Source of the DNA: Nitzschia sp. pyKryTriq1
Lineage: Eukaryota > Bacillariophyta > Bacillariophyceae > Bacillariales > Bacillariaceae
NCBI GenBank assembly: GCA_956465555.1
Contig: OY101123.1
Coordinates: 496,001 to 560,000, forward strand
Length of the DNA stretch: 64,000 nt
Direction: 5' to 3'
Of the stretch, positions 33,661-43,460 are shown one piece after another (the first letter of the stretch is position 1; each line of letters opens with the position of its first letter). The notes under the pieces are model-generated. The model ran no database searches and was not told the DNA's origin. It saw only the letters and a list, made by a program, of their open reading frames with translations. Both the position numbers and the translations under genes were made by a program.

Positions 33661-34303
33661 TACTGACTATCTGTATGGGGACGGATGACGGATCAAACCG
33701 AAGAAGGAAAATGAGGAACGATACACACTATCATGCGAGGACTGGATATGGGCGCTCCCAGTCGCCATGGTCAAGAAGTAGTGTCAATATTCAAATTCTC
33801 GCGCTCTTTCATCTGCGTTCTGGCTTGCGCGATACTCAGTGATCGTGTGAGTCATCATCTTTCGTGTACATGGACGCGCGTCGATGTGAGATGATTGCGC
33901 ATACCGGTACCAGTATGCAGAGCGCGAGCGCAAACGAAACACGTGGAACATTCTGGAGAGAGAGCGATGCGGGATCTGTGCGTCTGATAGTTGTTGGATT
34001 TTCGTCAACCTCTCTGTCGTGTCCCACCGCGTTGTGATTTTGGTGTTGTCTCTTCGTTGCGTCGGCCACCAAGCAGTCAGGCAGTTATTAGTTGTGACTT
34101 TCGTCGAAAGCACATACTCAGGAAAGCAATAAAAAGCAGTCGCATCTATTCATTCATCATAAGTGGTTCAAAAAAGATCGATTGATTCATTCAAGACGAA
34201 AAAAGAACCAGATTATCAGACCTCACCATCACCGTCACCGTCACCGTCACCGTCAACTCGAAGAAAGTCTTCGTGTGCCATACCTGTACGTAGTTTCGCG
34301 AAA
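33661..34303. promoter_or_regulatory. Divergent intergenic region
   Basis: Lies between the GST-like gene (-) and a plastid protein gene (+). It contains ACCGGTACCAGTA near 33903. A run of TCACCG repeats at about 34227-34256 could be read as Ser-Pro repeats if translation began at 34163, but I place the start at 34304. Confidence 0.4.
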
Positions 34304-35056
34304 ATGGTGAACCCTTCTATTTCGAATTACCACACCTTGGTGTCGGTCCTCCTATGCCTGTGTATGGTTTCTCTGTGTCATGGCTGGGTGCAACCACCCA
34401 CGAGATTTCTTTCCCGGGCACACCATCCCTCCATGTGTCTGTCGTCATCTACTACGATCAATTCGAGTCCCGAAGCATTGCAAAGTGACAAAGAGGATGA
34501 CGACGACGAAGAAGACGACGATGATGAATACGAGTATGTCGAGTATGACATTTTGACGGAAGCCGAGTTCATGGGAAGTGAATGGCTGGTGGGAACTGTA
34601 ATGGAACGAAATCAGAATAAAATTGTGGAAACGTGGTGTCGATTGGCTACGGATAAAGATGGAAAGAATATCGCGGTCTGGGGAGACGGTGCACAAGGTA
34701 CATGGAGTTTTGATGTGGCAAACCAATTCTTGAGTATGAGTAAAGAGAATATCTTTGGAAAGAATATTTGGGCTGGCGTGGTGGATGACTACTACTTTAC
34801 CCTTGGGACGGTTAGAGGATGGAGTTTCATCTCGCCCGCTGCCGTGCGAGGCCAATGGCAAGCGAAGCGTTTGGGTGTCGACCCAGACGAGGCTGGTACT
34901 CCTCCATGGTTCGAGAGCGAAGAGGAAACTGAGGAGGACGAAGCACCCAAACTGGAAGCTAAGGCGGATGCGAACAAGACAGACGAATCATCATCATCAT
35001 CGTCGTCGTCGTCATCATTACCAGTTTCGGCGGAGGAAACTACCGACAAGGAATAA
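34304..35056 (+). CDS. Unknown protein with plastid-type presequence
   Basis: I chose the ATG at 34304 because the protein then begins with a signal peptide (LVSVLLCLCMVSLCHG) followed by WVQPPTRFLSRAHH. That is a signal cleavage site with an aromatic residue at +1 and a basic, hydroxylated transit-like region, as in diatom plastid proteins. The product is 250 residues. An acidic spacer follows, then a conserved-looking domain from EYDILTEAEFMGSEWLVG to AVRGQWQAKRLGVDP with many aromatic residues (GTWSFDVANQF, WAGVVDDYYFTLGTVRGW). It reads like a small beta-rich domain. The C-terminus is acidic and Ser-rich. I do not recognise the family. Confidence 0.7.
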   Translation: MVNPSISNYHTLVSVLLCLCMVSLCHGWVQPPTRFLSRAHHPSMCLSSSTTINSSPEALQSDKEDDDDEEDDDDEYEYVEYDILTEAEFMGSEWLVGTVMERNQNKIVETWCRLATDKDGKNIAVWGDGAQGTWSFDVANQFLSMSKENIFGKNIWAGVVDDYYFTLGTVRGWSFISPAAVRGQWQAKRLGVDPDEAGTPPWFESEEETEEDEAPKLEAKADANKTDESSSSSSSSSSLPVSAEETTDKE

Positions 35057-35171
35057 ACAACTATTGCAAAATGTAGACCTGCTTTCAAAGAACGAGCTAG
35101 ATCTCAACACTAGCTTTAAAAATGCGTATCATCAAAATGTCTTCATCTCCTCGTAATGTGCGTACTCTCGT

Positions 35172-35804
35172 CTAAACACGCTTGATCTTTGCCTTGCCCC
35201 TACTGTCACCAGCACTGTCCGATGAAGACGTCCCTTTCCCAGAAGACCCAGACGATATATAGGCATCCCACCATAGCCTAGCATTGATCACATGAGTGGA
35301 CCAACACAAAATGCATAATTCGGACAGGATCAATAATTGTATCGCCAGAAAGATCGACGATGCCATGGCCAAAGATGCAATCAACAGTCTCAGAGCCTTT
35401 GGAAGCGATGACATTACAGTGAGCCATATCGAATAGTATACCAATCCAAGCGCTGCATTTGGGACGTCCAGCATAGAACCATCTGGTACCAAGCCAAAAT
35501 AGGAAAGCATTCGACCTTCTGGTAATTGGAAGACCGAACTAGAATTGTAGTCACGACGAGCGGAGTGAAGAATCATCATGCAGAAGTGAGTGGTGGCACG
35601 AAATTTCGAGGAACCGAATATCGTATATCGAAAACAACGTTCTCACCTACAGCTTGCACCAAGTGCTTCAATATCACAAAGTGCAGAAAACTCATCTTCA
35701 GGGGGTTTATGAGCCATCTTGTGTTCTACATAGATCGCATACGAAGAGAGTAGCACTCCTAGGGCTGCATATAGCGACATTTTTCCATCCGTTGTTCTTG
35801 GCAT
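35172..35804 (-). CDS. Vitamin K epoxide reductase (VKOR) family protein
   Basis: Two exons on the minus strand: 35804-35647 and 35538-35172, with a 108-bp GT-AG intron, 174 residues. Splicing yields ALCDIEALGASCSSVF, the loop cysteine pair preceding V-F in VKOR. This is followed by EGRMLSYFGL and SMLDVPNAALGLVYYSIWL. The redox motif CILCW lies in a membrane helix (LLILSELCILCWSTHVIN). Hydrophobic spans near the N-terminus and in exon 2 fit the usual four-helix bundle. VKORs reduce quinones and drive disulfide formation. No thioredoxin domain is fused, unlike plant plastid LTO1, and no plastid presequence is evident, so an ER location is likelier. Confidence 0.87.
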
Positions 35805-36445
35805 GATCAGATCCAATTATCTAATAGTATTTTTTTAAGAGGTGAGAGGATTCAACTCAGCAGTATATCTGATACCGGGTGTCTTGCTATGGCCACTTTG
35901 GAGAAGCTTGCGATGATCAGCAGGTATGTTTCGTCTTACCGTACAGGTAAGAGTACTGGTACGATCAGTCCATTCATCACTCATCACCATCATGGTCCCG
36001 AACGCGTCATTATCATTCATCATCATTCAGATCATTTCCCGCGATCATTATTTCTTCGCATTAATTTGGTTACGTCTTGCAACAATTTTCGGCGGCTGTG
36101 CTTGCTGTGCTGCATCCAAGTGGAACGGCGTGGGTGGTTCATCAGGTTGATGGCCCTGTGCGCTCTCGCGCGTCTCCACTATGATACTAAGAGTGAGCCC
36201 AATGCTCGTGCGCGAAAGCGCGATCTATATTTTCTCTGTAGCTGCCTGCGCTCTCTCGACTCGCTCTCGATCTCCTTCTCTCTCAATCCCAAAAATTCCG
36301 ACCATCTGGGGACCAACAATAATTCTTTCCTTTCATCGATGATCTTTGACACAACAAATCATCACATCTCATCATCGTAGACTCGTAGACTACTGCATTC
36401 GGAGACGACCAACTCGGATAGCATTCCTCCAATCGTCGAAAAGTG
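35805..36445. other. Divergent intergenic region between VKOR and XRN genes
   Basis: No gene seen. It contains GTACAGGTAAGAGTACTGGTAC at about 35940-35961 and GCGCGAAAGCGCG near 36211. It presumably holds both promoters. Confidence 0.4.
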
Positions 36446-38969
36446 ATGAGCTCTATTCTCCATGATGTATGTTTGAGTATCATTTGCCTGCTGGCGGTGC
36501 TATCGTCCACCGGCGATGCCTTTGCTCCACTGGCGTCACACCAGACGAGGTCCGGTCTCCTTCCTGCTCCGTCGGCGCCCACAAAAACACGCTCTTCTTC
36601 TGGCGGGGAGACTTCCTCGACGGCCTTGCTCGGCATTCCGAAAATGTTCCGCTGGTTGACCGACCAGTATCCCAACATCATCAAGGATCGTTTGGAGGAA
36701 GGACTGTCGGAAGACATTGCGGTAGACAACTTTTACCTCGACATGAACGGCATCATCCATCCTTGCACGCATGGTAATGCGGACGGAGAATTCATTTATT
36801 TGGATGAAACGGCCATGTTCAAAAAGATCTTTTTATATGTGGACCGACTCTACAAAATGGTGCAACCCAGCAAGGTGCTCTATCTGGCCGTTGATGGTGT
36901 GGCACCCAGGGCCAAGATGAACCAGCAGCGATCCAGGCGGTTTCGATCGGCCAAGGAAGCGGAAATGCTGGCTGCCGAACTGATTGCCCGTGACGAATTC
37001 AATGGCAAAAAGAGCTCGATGGATCTGGATAAGACTCGATTCGACTCAAACTGCATCACGCCAGGAACGGATTTCATGCTCAAACTATCTTTGGCCATGC
37101 AAAAGTGGGTCGAGTACAAAATGCAAACAGACCCCTTTTGGATGAATGGGGCGCAAGTTATTGTGAGTGGTCCGGATGTGCCCGGAGAGGGCGAGCACAA
37201 GGTTATGGATTTTATTCGAGAGGAACAAGAAAAACACGCCAAGGGGGAAAAGTCGGACCTGTACGCTCCGGGCCGGACTCACGTACTCTACGGACTGGAT
37301 GCCGATTTGATCATGCTGGGGTTGGTCACTCATGAGCGGAACTTCATGTTGTTGCGTGAGAAAATGTCGGTCGTCATGGCTGGTCGTGGTCGGAATAAGT
37401 ACCGCAAGAAGAAGGATATGATGGAATACAATCGATACGATTTTGAATTGCTGGAGCTCTCCTCGCTTCGACAGTTGCTGGCCATTCAATTCCGCAAATT
37501 TTCTGACCAAATCGCCGACTACTCTCTGGATCGTATTGTGGATGATTTCGTCTTTATGTGCATGCTCGGTATGTACAAAAACAACAGCTTCTTCTGTGAA
37601 CATTTTACGATCATCAGCCACTGCAGCTATCTACTATGACATGACTTCTTCTTGTATATCTCACGCATCAGTATTGTCCTCTTTTTTGTTTGTTGAAATA
37701 ATAGTTGGTAATGACTTTTTGCCTCACAGCCCGCATCTCGAAATCGACGGTGGTGCCCTTTCACTCATGCTTACCAATTACATTGATTTGCTTCCCGACT
37801 GGGGTGGCTATCTGACGGATAGGGAAAAGATTCATGCGAAGCGCTTTGAACAATTCATGTACCATCTGGCCCTTTACGAGTACGAGCATTTCAAGCGTCG
37901 GGGTTTTGAGGAGAATGAGCCTGGCTGGAAACTCTCCCCGGACAATGAAGCAGAGGAGGAGGACTTTTATGGAGCCTACTTTTCCGGTAAACCCACTCCC
38001 GCCGCCGCATTTCCTGCCAAAGCCAAGGGAAGTATTCCACCCCCTTCCAAGCTCAAGCCAAAACAACAACTTCAAGAATGTGAAACGGAGGCAGAAGTAG
38101 CTACTGCGATGGTGGATGATGGTGGGGACGATGAGGAAGTTGTTGGGGGACCCCCCGGTAATCGCGCCTTTCGTCGGCGCCATCCGGATAGTCAGGCCCG
38201 CTCCTATCGCGACTTTTACTACGAAACCAAAATGGGCTGGCCCGTCCAGGATCGAGACCGCACACTCTTCCAGCGTCGAGCCCATGTTCGAGACTACTTG
38301 GAGGGTCTTCACTGGAATCTGAACTACTACCACAATGGTTGCGCCTCTTGGGATTGGTACTTTCCTCACCTTTACAGTCCCCTGTCAACGGATATGGTCA
38401 ACCTAGAAGAATTCTATGACGAATATGAAGAGAACAAGGACCAGGAATTCAAGACGTTTCCCTTTGAAATGGGCACACCCTTTCCCAGTTTGGCCCAGCT
38501 CTTATCGGTCCTTCCTCCACAAAGTGCGGCACTCCTCCCGAAGCCCCTTTCCGAACTTATGTTGCATCCCTCTTCTCCTCTCATTCCCTATTACCCTCCT
38601 GACTTTACCTCGGACCCGAATGGAAAGCGCCAATCCTGGGAGGCTGTCGTTCAGATTCCATTCATTGAGGCTGATATTTTGTTGGACACTGTCGATCGCG
38701 TCTTGTCGCAAGATAAAGAAGCGTCGGGAAGTCTACTGACACCTGCCGAGAGGCGGCGCAATCTTCCCGGGGACATTCATGTGTTTGTCCCTCCGGGTGG
38801 TGGCGAACAACAACCTGCCGGTGGCGGTGTCAAGAAAGGTAAAATGTCATCCAGAGGGAGTGCGGCGGGGAATGGTGCCTCCAATAAGCCACGAAGTAGT
38901 GGTCCCAAGGAGGGCTCGCCCAAAGGCCGCAAGCCCGAAACAGCGGTAAAGACGGAAGAACGTCGATAG
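36446..38969 (+). CDS. XRN-family 5'-3' exoribonuclease with plastid-targeting presequence
   Basis: Two exons, 36446-37568 and 37705-38969 (136-bp GT-AG intron), 795 residues. Residues 1-25 are a signal peptide (LSIICLLAVLSSTGDA) with a classical FAP at 26-28 (GDAFAPLAS), then a Ser/Thr/Arg-rich transit-like stretch. The XRN core starts at about residue 62 (LGIPKMFRWLTDQYP), where cytosolic and nuclear XRNs start at their Met. The acidic active-site residues are present: YLDMNGIIH, AVDGVAPRAKMNQQR, GPDVPGEGEHKVMDF, YGLDADLIMLGL and VGNDFLPH. The later NYYHNGCASWDWYFPHLYSP is the conserved second region. The C-terminal tail is short and basic. The enzyme should degrade 5'-monophosphorylated RNA; plastid location is inferred from the presequence. 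Confidence 0.9.
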
Positions 38970-39243
38970 TTTGACAAGTAAAAGCGCCGGTAGATTAGTA
39001 TCAGGGATCGGGCTTGTTCGGTACACTACAGACAGTCAGCACAGAATTGCCAGTCTAATACGAGTCAAAGTAGCTGAAAGGTTTGAATGTTATGATCAAT
39101 GGGTACTACTAGACTACTGTACGAAGTGTCCTGTACTCAATATATGTAGTCTATTGTGTGTAATGCTGTGTTGTACTGTAGTCTAGGTCTCTAGTAGAGT
39201 AGTAGCTCTTTGAACAAGGAACAAGAAGTCGGTCAGTCAATCA

Positions 39244-40110
39244 CTACTGCCGACCGGTTCCAAACAGTTGGCACATGTACAAGAGTCCCGACTCGGGCTC
39301 CTTGTAGGTTCCCATTCCAAACTCGCGGTACTCCGGATTCAAGAGGTTGCCTCGTTCCCGCTGGCAAGTCTCTCGCACGAGCATCTGCCCGTGAATTTCT
39401 CGAATCGAGCCGCCAACCAAAACATTGCCCGAAGAAAAGGTCCGGGCATCTTTATCATTGATCGCATCTTTGAGCTCCTTGCCCTCCGCGGCCCACTGAG
39501 CAATGGCCCGTGCCTTGTCGTCCAAAACGATGCTTCTCATCATTGGCGAAAGTCCGTGCGCCAGTCTCTCTTTGTTGACCAGGACGTGGTTGGAGGAATA
39601 GTACCACGTTTGGTGACGTCTTTGAGCTAGTTGCTGCTGGTGGTGCTGCCAGTGTTGCTGTTGCTGTTGTGGTGTTGGTGTTGGTGAAGATGATGATGAT
39701 GATGAATCATCCATCATCAGCGAGTTGTGCTTGCGGGAGGATCGGACGCGGGGCTCGGGAGCCAATTGCTGCTGCTTCGATTGTTGTTTTTGTTTTCCAA
39801 ACGAGGATTCGGCTGCCGACAAGAGCCGGCGGGACGCTCGGTGCCACAGCGACCTGTTGCGAGAATCCGTCCGGCGGTGTCGCGTCTCGCGGCGAGTCTT
39901 GAACATTTCAAAATCTAGCTTGGATGGACGGGGCGAAGGAGGCCTGCGGTTGGCGCCGTAATATGCGTCAAAGTTCAAAGCAGGCAAGATATCGGAAAAA
40001 GAGGACCACTCGCCGTCTTGTTGTTGTTGTTGTTGCTGGTGGTAGTAGGCGCCGTGGCGTCCTTCTTCCACTTGTTCAATGTCATATTTTTCTACAAGGC
40101 GAGGAGCCAT
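39244..40110 (-). CDS. CAP (SCP/PR-1-like) domain protein with poly-Gln linker
   Basis: Single-exon 288-residue protein. The first ~165 residues are low complexity: two Gln runs, basic RRETRHRRTDSRNRS, poly-Ser. The last ~115 residues resemble the CAP superfamily. NHVLVNKERLAHGLSP is the first helix, SIVLDDKARAIAQWAAEG follows, NVLVGGSIREIHGQ corresponds to the G-E-N-I region, and RGNLLNPEYREFGMGTY plus LLYMCQLFG match the R-x-x-I-L-x-P-x-Y, G-x-G and terminal aromatic-Q-x-F parts of YkwD-like domains. No signal peptide is visible, unusual for CAP proteins, which are mostly secreted. It is convergent to the XRN gene. Function unknown. Confidence 0.65.
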   Translation of the reverse strand: MAPRLVEKYDIEQVEEGRHGAYYHQQQQQQQDGEWSSFSDILPALNFDAYYGANRRPPSPRPSKLDFEMFKTRRETRHRRTDSRNRSLWHRASRRLLSAAESSFGKQKQQSKQQQLAPEPRVRSSRKHNSLMMDDSSSSSSSPTPTPQQQQQHWQHHQQQLAQRRHQTWYYSSNHVLVNKERLAHGLSPMMRSIVLDDKARAIAQWAAEGKELKDAINDKDARTFSSGNVLVGGSIREIHGQMLVRETCQRERGNLLNPEYREFGMGTYKEPESGLLYMCQLFGTGRQ

Positions 40111-40856
40111 TCTATTTTGCAGCCGATGGGGGAAGAATATACGTAAGAACTAACTGTGAGTGAATGAGTGGGATGAAGTCTTGCGACGCTGAACGGATCG
40201 ATCGATCGTCCACGGCCGGCCTTTTGACAGAAATAATAATAGCAGAATAAAAAAATAATGTGAACGTCGTTGGCGGGAGAAAAATTGGAATATAGAATCG
40301 GAAGATGGGGATTCGCTTCTCCGCGAACGACCCTGTTGGCTCCCATGGCCGCTGTAATCGAAAAACTTAGCCGTCCTTTCAGCAGACAAGGGCAACTCCG
40401 ACTGATTTATTGGCAGCAAGTTTTTCTGAATTCATTGCAATCCCATCGCGTCGACGCACAACAAGCGGAAGCAGTAGAATTGGGGGATGTTCCAACGAAT
40501 ACTTCGAACTTCGATGGCAGTAGCGCTAAAAGAGAGTGAAGCCATCACAATGAGGACCATGAATGATGACATCGACCATGAGAGCGTTGGAAGAGAGAAC
40601 GTTCCAGCCACGTTAGTCTTGCTAAAGTCCAAGCCTTCGGCGATCATGATGTTGTTATGACGACTTCACGGTGAAAATGCAACTATTCTAGAGCAACCAG
40701 ACTTCTGCGTCGTCCGCTAACAATCAACCAAATCTTCAGTAAACTAATCTATCAACTAGGAGTATTCTCTCTAGCTAGACTCGACAGGGGTCAATAACTA
40801 GCACCACACAATCGACGGAAAGGACCAAGTTGAAAAATATCTGCTATTTCCTCCTT
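40111..40856. other. Intergenic region, one weak small ORF
   Basis: Contains only short ORFs. The best is on the minus strand at 40647-40432 (71 codons), with a hydrophobic segment SSFMVLIVMASLSFSATAI that could be a membrane span of a small protein. No family match is visible and no splice partner was found, so I do not call it as a gene. Confidence 0.3.
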
Positions 40857-42845
40857 TTAATGATACGTACCATGCGATTCTTGCTGACGACCGGAATAGC
40901 CGTAGCTCGAAGGAGCACCCACAGTATGAGTGCTTGCTCGAAGCGAAAATTCTGGTTCTGGTAGTCCTCTGATGCCATACGGCATTTTGACTCGATACAA
41001 ACCTCCTCCATCAGGCCCTCGGGTGGTGATGAACAATTCATCCAGATTCGGTCCACCAAAAGTACAAGACGTTGGTGACTTGACTGGTAAATGGACGACC
41101 ATATCGACCACTCCAAGAGATGGATTCACCCTCACCACGCGCCCGGCTCCGCTCAATGCTATCCAAAGGAAACCATCCGAATCCACTTGAGCTCCGTCAG
41201 GACCGCCTGGCAGGTTGGGAGGTACAGTCCACACCAACCGTCGATTACTCAATTGTCCCCCTTCATTGGTCGGATAGTCAAATGCGTACACTTTTCGCGT
41301 TGGGGTGTCACAGAAATAAATGGTCTTTCCATCCGCTGGAAAGCAGATGCAGTTGGAGACGCGAAACCCATAATCCAGAATTTTCTCGTACTGAAGGTTT
41401 GCTCCAAGGCGGAACAAACCAGCATTATTCTCGCCTTCCGAGGAACCAGCCCGATGATAGTTATTGTACATTCCAAACACAAATCGCCCCTGTCGATCGA
41501 CGCGGCCATCGTTCGGTCGTGTCGTAGACTCAAAATCCGGTCGATCGCACAAAATTGTAGCTCCTGCGGCAAAGTCAGTGGTAGTGGCTGTCATTTCCAT
41601 CTCCAAAATAGCATTCTCGCCTCCCAACACAATCGAACCCCTTGGACCTTCTTTGAGTACGACACAGCCAAGCATAGTTCCTAACAATCTGCGGTATGGG
41701 GGAGTCTTTAAGTCCCATCTCCAAACTTCCTCCTCGGGGGCACTCACCCAATATAGGCATTGATCACGAGCCGACCACACAGGACTCTCTCCGAGTACAT
41801 TCTTGGTGGAAACGCATTCATGGGCAGTGAGCTCTATTGGCCGAGAGTGGGACGCCATGGTCGGCATGGGAGTGCCGCCATCCACAATGCGAGTGAACGA
41901 GTCGGCATTGAGAGAAGCCGCCCCTCCCACCAGAGCCCCGTTGATTTCATCCATAGAGAGCATATCCATAGCATTGTCAGGACTCACGTTTCCACCATAT
42001 TGGATACGGCAGCGAGTGGCGACGTCGTCTCCAAACTTGTCTGCCAAGCTTTTGCGAATCGCTTGGTGAGCCTTGTTGGCTTGTGAGGGCGATCCTGCTT
42101 TTGATGGTTCGTAGGCAATCACGATGCGATCCATTGCGGATGCACTAACACCTAATAGACCCTTCTTGATTTGAATATCAATGGCCGACGAAAACAGATT
42201 GTTGCCCGATTCTGCCTCAGTCTCACCGATGCAGAAGACAACATTTAGATTGGGCTGCTCCAGACAGAGGTGGATCTTTTTGTTGATTTGCTCATCTGAT
42301 TCCTTGAATAGAGATCGCCTCTCGGATTGTCCGAGCAAGACGTACTCGCATCCCATGGACCGAACCATGGAGGCCGAAACCTCACCGGTGTAGTCACCCG
42401 ACGATTGAAGACCGATGTTTTGAGCTCCCACCTTGACACCAGATCCGTCCAGTTCCGTTAGAGCAATGGAAAGAAAAGGAAATGGAGGAAACACAACAAC
42501 TTCTGGTGTATCATCAGGGCCAGTGATTGCGATTCGATGATTGACGAAATTGGCTGCGATTAGCTTCAAAAGATTGGAAGCCTCCGATAGAGTTGCCGGG
42601 TTTAGCTTCCAATTCCCCGCCACAATACAAGGTCGTCGCCTAGGGGCTCTTGCAGGTATCAAGGAATCCTCATACCAAATTCCCGTCTGTTCACCTCCAT
42701 TGGTGGCTTCCACGGCACTATTTGTAGTGAACGATCGAGCAGTTCCAGCCTTGACGATTCCGTTGATTGAAAAGGCGTGGGACCTGCGACGAAGGAGCAG
42801 AGCAGGAAGAAGCCCCGTATAGTAGTAGGAGCTCACAAATTTCAT
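40857..42845 (-). CDS. Triosephosphate-isomerase-like domain fused to SMP-30/gluconolactonase-like domain, plastid-type presequence
   Basis: Single ORF, 662 residues from the ATG at 42845, chosen because it gives a signal-like start and Ala-Phe motif (LLPALLLRRRSHAFSING). Residues ~73-322 follow triosephosphate isomerase: AGNWKLN with catalytic Lys80, IAYEP with catalytic Glu246, and YGGNVSPDNA and LVGGAASL. The catalytic His of LGHSERR is Gln173 here (LGQSERRSLF), and loop 6 is shortened (YEPSKAGSPSQ in place of YEPVWAIGTGK). Residues ~345-640 form an SMP-30/gluconolactonase-type beta propeller with metal-ligand candidates Glu353 (LGESPVW), Asn445 (RPNDGRVD), Asn498 and Asp550 (GGPDGAQVD). 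The lactonase half looks competent. The isomerase half is probably weak or repurposed. Confidence 0.88.
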   Translation of the reverse strand: MKFVSSYYYTGLLPALLLRRRSHAFSINGIVKAGTARSFTTNSAVEATNGGEQTGIWYEDSLIPARAPRRRPCIVAGNWKLNPATLSEASNLLKLIAANFVNHRIAITGPDDTPEVVVFPPFPFLSIALTELDGSGVKVGAQNIGLQSSGDYTGEVSASMVRSMGCEYVLLGQSERRSLFKESDEQINKKIHLCLEQPNLNVVFCIGETEAESGNNLFSSAIDIQIKKGLLGVSASAMDRIVIAYEPSKAGSPSQANKAHQAIRKSLADKFGDDVATRCRIQYGGNVSPDNAMDMLSMDEINGALVGGAASLNADSFTRIVDGGTPMPTMASHSRPIELTAHECVSTKNVLGESPVWSARDQCLYWVSAPEEEVWRWDLKTPPYRRLLGTMLGCVVLKEGPRGSIVLGGENAILEMEMTATTTDFAAGATILCDRPDFESTTRPNDGRVDRQGRFVFGMYNNYHRAGSSEGENNAGLFRLGANLQYEKILDYGFRVSNCICFPADGKTIYFCDTPTRKVYAFDYPTNEGGQLSNRRLVWTVPPNLPGGPDGAQVDSDGFLWIALSGAGRVVRVNPSLGVVDMVVHLPVKSPTSCTFGGPNLDELFITTRGPDGGGLYRVKMPYGIRGLPEPEFSLRASTHTVGAPSSYGYSGRQQESHGTYH

Positions 42846-43460
42846 GATGACATCAAATTTGATTTCCCAGCTATCAGTGAAACGCTTTGAGGGAAGCCGA
42901 GACCGAAGGGCTGGTGACTGGTACCGCAGCTCTTTGTTACCCCAAATAAATCGATTGTGACAGTGTGTCATCCGGATCTTCGGTCGAGCCATCAACGGCA
43001 CGACAACAACATCATCCTCGCTCGAGATGAAGCAATCATCATCATCATCATCATCATCATCGATTTGGCGCGCCATGCCTGCGTGTCTACGCGTGGCACC
43101 CTGCCTGTGCGACCGCACTGACGTACTTCGTTGTTTGGCTCAAAGTAGTCTAATCAAAGAAAAATATTATTGTAGTAGGAAAGCATGTACCGTATGCAGC
43201 TAGAGTGAAGAGATTGTGGATAGAAAGCAATGGCAGCCTGCAGTCAAGCGCAACTTCAGAGCACAATTTTCCATAATTCTTAGTAGATGGCGGAGATTCT
43301 TATTCAAACAGGCCTGCTGAATTTGCCTCGTATTTTCTCGTCACGCCCGCCAGCGAGAATCCGAAAAAAAGGAACGCCGACCGCTCAAAAGTCAACATCC
43401 GTTCTCCTCCTCTCTGGTGTGCAGGAACATATTTGCAGGGTTCCATAATCAAAAAATAAT
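42846..43460. other. Intergenic region upstream of the fusion gene
   Basis: In-frame sequence extends the fusion ORF up to 43118, including a poly-Asp run coded by the ATC repeat at about 43028-43061. I regard it as 5' non-coding because the presequence starts at 42845. No other gene is seen to 43460. Confidence 0.45.

Noticed and set aside
42846-43118. N-terminal extension of the isomerase/lactonase fusion with a poly-Asp run
   Set aside because: It would place ~91 residues ahead of the signal-like start; the Asp run is a trinucleotide repeat.
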